Part shown: in pieces, positions 12,983-14,493 of the stretch
How the letters are laid out: the number at the start of each line of letters is the position of its first letter
Numbering within the stretch: position 1 is the first letter of the stretch
Source: Candidatus Aerophobota bacterium
GTDB taxonomy: Bacteria > Aerophobota > Aerophobia > Aerophobales > B3-G15
Length of the DNA stretch: 14,493 nucleotides
NCBI GenBank assembly: GCA_003648845.1
Contig: QMQA01000004.1
Coordinates: 1 to 14,493 of the forward strand
Reading direction: 5' to 3'
Translations under genes and position numbers: made by a program
Notes under the pieces: model-generated
What the model was told of the DNA's origin: nothing
The model's database searches: none
Seen by the model: only the letters and a program-made list of their open reading frames with translations

Positions 12983-14161
12983 ATGAAAACAAAACAGGCA
13001 GAGAGAATGGAGCGAATTGCGCTCTCTGGAATAAGAAAAGTATTTGATAAGGTAGGAGAGTTGGAAGCGAAGGGAATAGGGGTTGTTCATTTAGAAATAG
13101 GAAGGCCAGATTTTGACACACCAGTTCATATTAAAGAAGCAGCTAAAAAAGCGTTAGATGAAGGATTTGTACATTATACTCCGAATTCTGGAGTAAAGGA
13201 GTTAAGAGAGGCTATAAGCGAGAAGCTATCCAGAGATAATGGAATAGAGGTTGACCCTGAAAAAGAGATCATTGTCACCACAGGAACAAGTGAAGCTATT
13301 TTTATCTCCATAATGGCTACTTTAAATCCCGGTGATGAGGTAATAGTACCGGATCCTATGTTTGTCTATTATGCTGATTGGGCAGAGTTTGCCGAAGCAA
13401 AAACTGTTCCTCTGCCTCTCAGGGAGGAGAATGGTTATAAAATAGATCCTGAGGATATTGAAAAGAGAATAACACCTCATACTAAAATGTTGATTATTAA
13501 TTCTCCTCATAATCCAACAGGATGTGTCTTTGATAAAGATACCCTGGAAGCGATAGCTAATATAGCCAAAAAACACGATTTATTAGTTCTTTCGGACGAA
13601 ATTTATGAGAAGATACTCTATGATGGAGCTAAACATTATAGCATCGCCAGTTTTCCTGGTATGAAAGAGCGCACTCTCACCATTAATGGATTTTCTAAAG
13701 CTTATTCTATGACGGGATGGAGGATAGGATATGTCGCTACTTCTGAAGACCTCATTCCTTCCTTAATGAAAGTTCATCAGCATATAGCAACTTGTGCTAC
13801 CTCTTTTGCGCAAAAGGGAGCCTTATCTGCACTTACCGGTTCCTCTGATTGTGTAGAAGAGATGGTAAAGGAATTTTCTCGACGCCGGAAATTGGTATTG
13901 GATTATTTAGATGAAATGGAAGGAGTCACTTATGTTAAACCAACGGGAGCCTTTTATGTCTTTCCTTCTATCAAAGGCCTGGGGGTGAGCGATGAAGAGG
14001 TAGCCGATTACTTGCTTAAAGAAGCAAGAGTTGCTGTTGTTCCTGGAAGATGTTTTGGTAAGAGTGGACAAGATCATATCAGAATAGCTTATTCTACCTC
14101 TTACGATAATCTTGAAAAAGGCCTGGAAAGAATGAGTAAAGCATTAAGGAAGATAAGATAA
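12983..14161 (+). CDS. Class I pyridoxal-phosphate aminotransferase (aspartate aminotransferase-like)
   Basis: PLP-dependent fold-type I aminotransferase of 392 residues, resembling subgroup I-gamma aspartate aminotransferases of bacteria and archaea. It would swap an amino group between an amino acid (Asp or another) and 2-oxoglutarate. Landmarks are YTPNSGVKELREAI (substrate loop), the TTGTSEAI cofactor-phosphate loop, N173-S-P-H-N-P-T-G180, D205 and Y208 in SDEIYEKI, the Schiff-base lysine K239 in GFSKAYSMTGWRIGY with R247, and R367 in HIRIAYSTS, which holds the substrate carboxylate. The ribosome binding site AGGAG is 7 bases upstream. Exact substrate cannot be read: Asp, aromatic amino acids, Ala or kynurenine are all found among close relatives. 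It may supply 2-oxoglutarate/glutamate cycling for the other enzymes here. Confidence 0.88.
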   Translation: MKTKQAERMERIALSGIRKVFDKVGELEAKGIGVVHLEIGRPDFDTPVHIKEAAKKALDEGFVHYTPNSGVKELREAISEKLSRDNGIEVDPEKEIIVTTGTSEAIFISIMATLNPGDEVIVPDPMFVYYADWAEFAEAKTVPLPLREENGYKIDPEDIEKRITPHTKMLIINSPHNPTGCVFDKDTLEAIANIAKKHDLLVLSDEIYEKILYDGAKHYSIASFPGMKERTLTINGFSKAYSMTGWRIGYVATSEDLIPSLMKVHQHIATCATSFAQKGALSALTGSSDCVEEMVKEFSRRRKLVLDYLDEMEGVTYVKPTGAFYVFPSIKGLGVSDEEVADYLLKEARVAVVPGRCFGKSGQDHIRIAYSTSYDNLEKGLERMSKALRKIR

Positions 14162-14176
14162 GTAGAGACCTCTGGG

Positions 14177-14212
14177 TATGTTATAATATAGATGGTAGAG
14201 TATTATAACATA
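14177..14212. repeat. Perfect 12-bp AT-rich inverted repeat after the aminotransferase gene
   Basis: TATGTTATAATA (14177-14188) is exactly complementary to TATTATAACATA (14201-14212) with a 12-base loop, 16 bases after the stop codon. No T-run follows, so it is a poor intrinsic terminator on its own. The left arm contains TATAAT (14182-14187). Confidence 0.7.
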
Positions 14213-14288
14213 GCTATAGCAATGTTCAGATCTTTGCATTAACACCTCTAGTATTTCGTTTTTTAAATAACATATCAATAGGTGATCA

Positions 14289-14493
14289 TTAGGCAACAGT
14301 TACCTCCTCCATTTTCCATTTCCATCTGAAGATAGTTGGCATTTGATTGATCTCATCGGGATACTGGAGAATCCTTGACTTTAATCTCTATCTCTGTCAA
14401 AATTAAGTAATAGATAGCCCTCCTCATTCTTCCCATAAACAATATCTCCCTTTTTCATCAGCAACATTTTGGATTTTTTCCAGATTGGGTTAT
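14289..14493 (-). pseudogene. Probable broken partial reading frame of unknown function
   Basis: On the minus strand a frame is open from the window edge to TAA at 14381-14383 and contains MKKGDIVYGKNEEGYLLLNF (ATG at 14458), which looks protein-like. Just after this stop a neighbouring frame continues with ILQYPDEINQMPTIFRWKWK and ends at TAA 14289-14291. One frameshift would join the two. It could be the C-terminal end of a damaged gene lying beyond the window, or a short intact frame that simply ends at 14381. I do not recognise the family, and chance is possible. Confidence 0.3.

Noticed and set aside
1..14493. CRISPR array, rRNA or complete tRNA genes
   Set aside because: No regularly spaced repeats and no recognisable conserved RNA sequence were seen on either strand.

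Overview
The window is AT-rich bacterial DNA with strong purine-rich ribosome binding sites (aaggagg/aggagg types), tightly packed metabolic genes and two decayed insertion sequences. A ferredoxin-dependent 2-oxoacid oxidoreductase, a CoA ligase that makes ATP or GTP, a small iron-sulfur protein and amino-acid-handling enzymes point to an anaerobic bacterium living by amino-acid or organic-acid fermentation. The sequence does not allow assignment to a phylum. No rRNA, tRNA or CRISPR array was recognised.

Layout. (1) 1-2692, + strand: a continuous operon with the end of a 2-oxoacid:ferredoxin oxidoreductase gamma subunit (korC-like), sucC and sucD (succinyl-CoA synthetase type) and a small 2x[4Fe-4S] ferredoxin-like protein, probably the delta subunit or the electron acceptor. 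(2) 2950-4275: a class III aminotransferase of 4-aminobutyrate (GABA) type, followed by a probable terminator. (3) 4276-6074: gene-poor DNA holding a badly broken IS256-family transposase with a recognisable right end. (4) 6075-9885: hyuA and hyuB, the two subunits of an ATP-dependent hydantoinase/oxoprolinase-type enzyme. (5) 9886-11715: a second dead transposon, on the minus strand, with a frameshifted DDE transposase and 11-bp terminal inverted repeats, then a repeat- and hairpin-containing leader. (6) 11716-12879: an iron-type alcohol dehydrogenase. (7) 12983-14161: a class I (aspartate-type) aminotransferase. (8) 14162-14493: a perfect AT-rich inverted repeat and a probably broken minus-strand reading frame running off the window.

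How the genes may work together (inference): 2-oxoglutarate made by transamination would be oxidised to succinyl-CoA by the Kor enzyme with reduction of ferredoxin, and SucCD would recover nucleoside triphosphate. The GABA aminotransferase would give succinate semialdehyde, which an iron-type alcohol dehydrogenase could reduce to 4-hydroxybutyrate, and HyuAB could feed in glutamate from 5-oxoproline or amino acids from hydantoins. The hyuAB pair lies exactly between the two dead transposons and may be an acquired cassette. I see no defence, toxin or secretion system. The most distinctive signals are altered metal-site residues in HyuB and the alcohol dehydrogenase, a four-cysteine insertion in the GABA aminotransferase, and the repeat structures at the edges of the second transposon.
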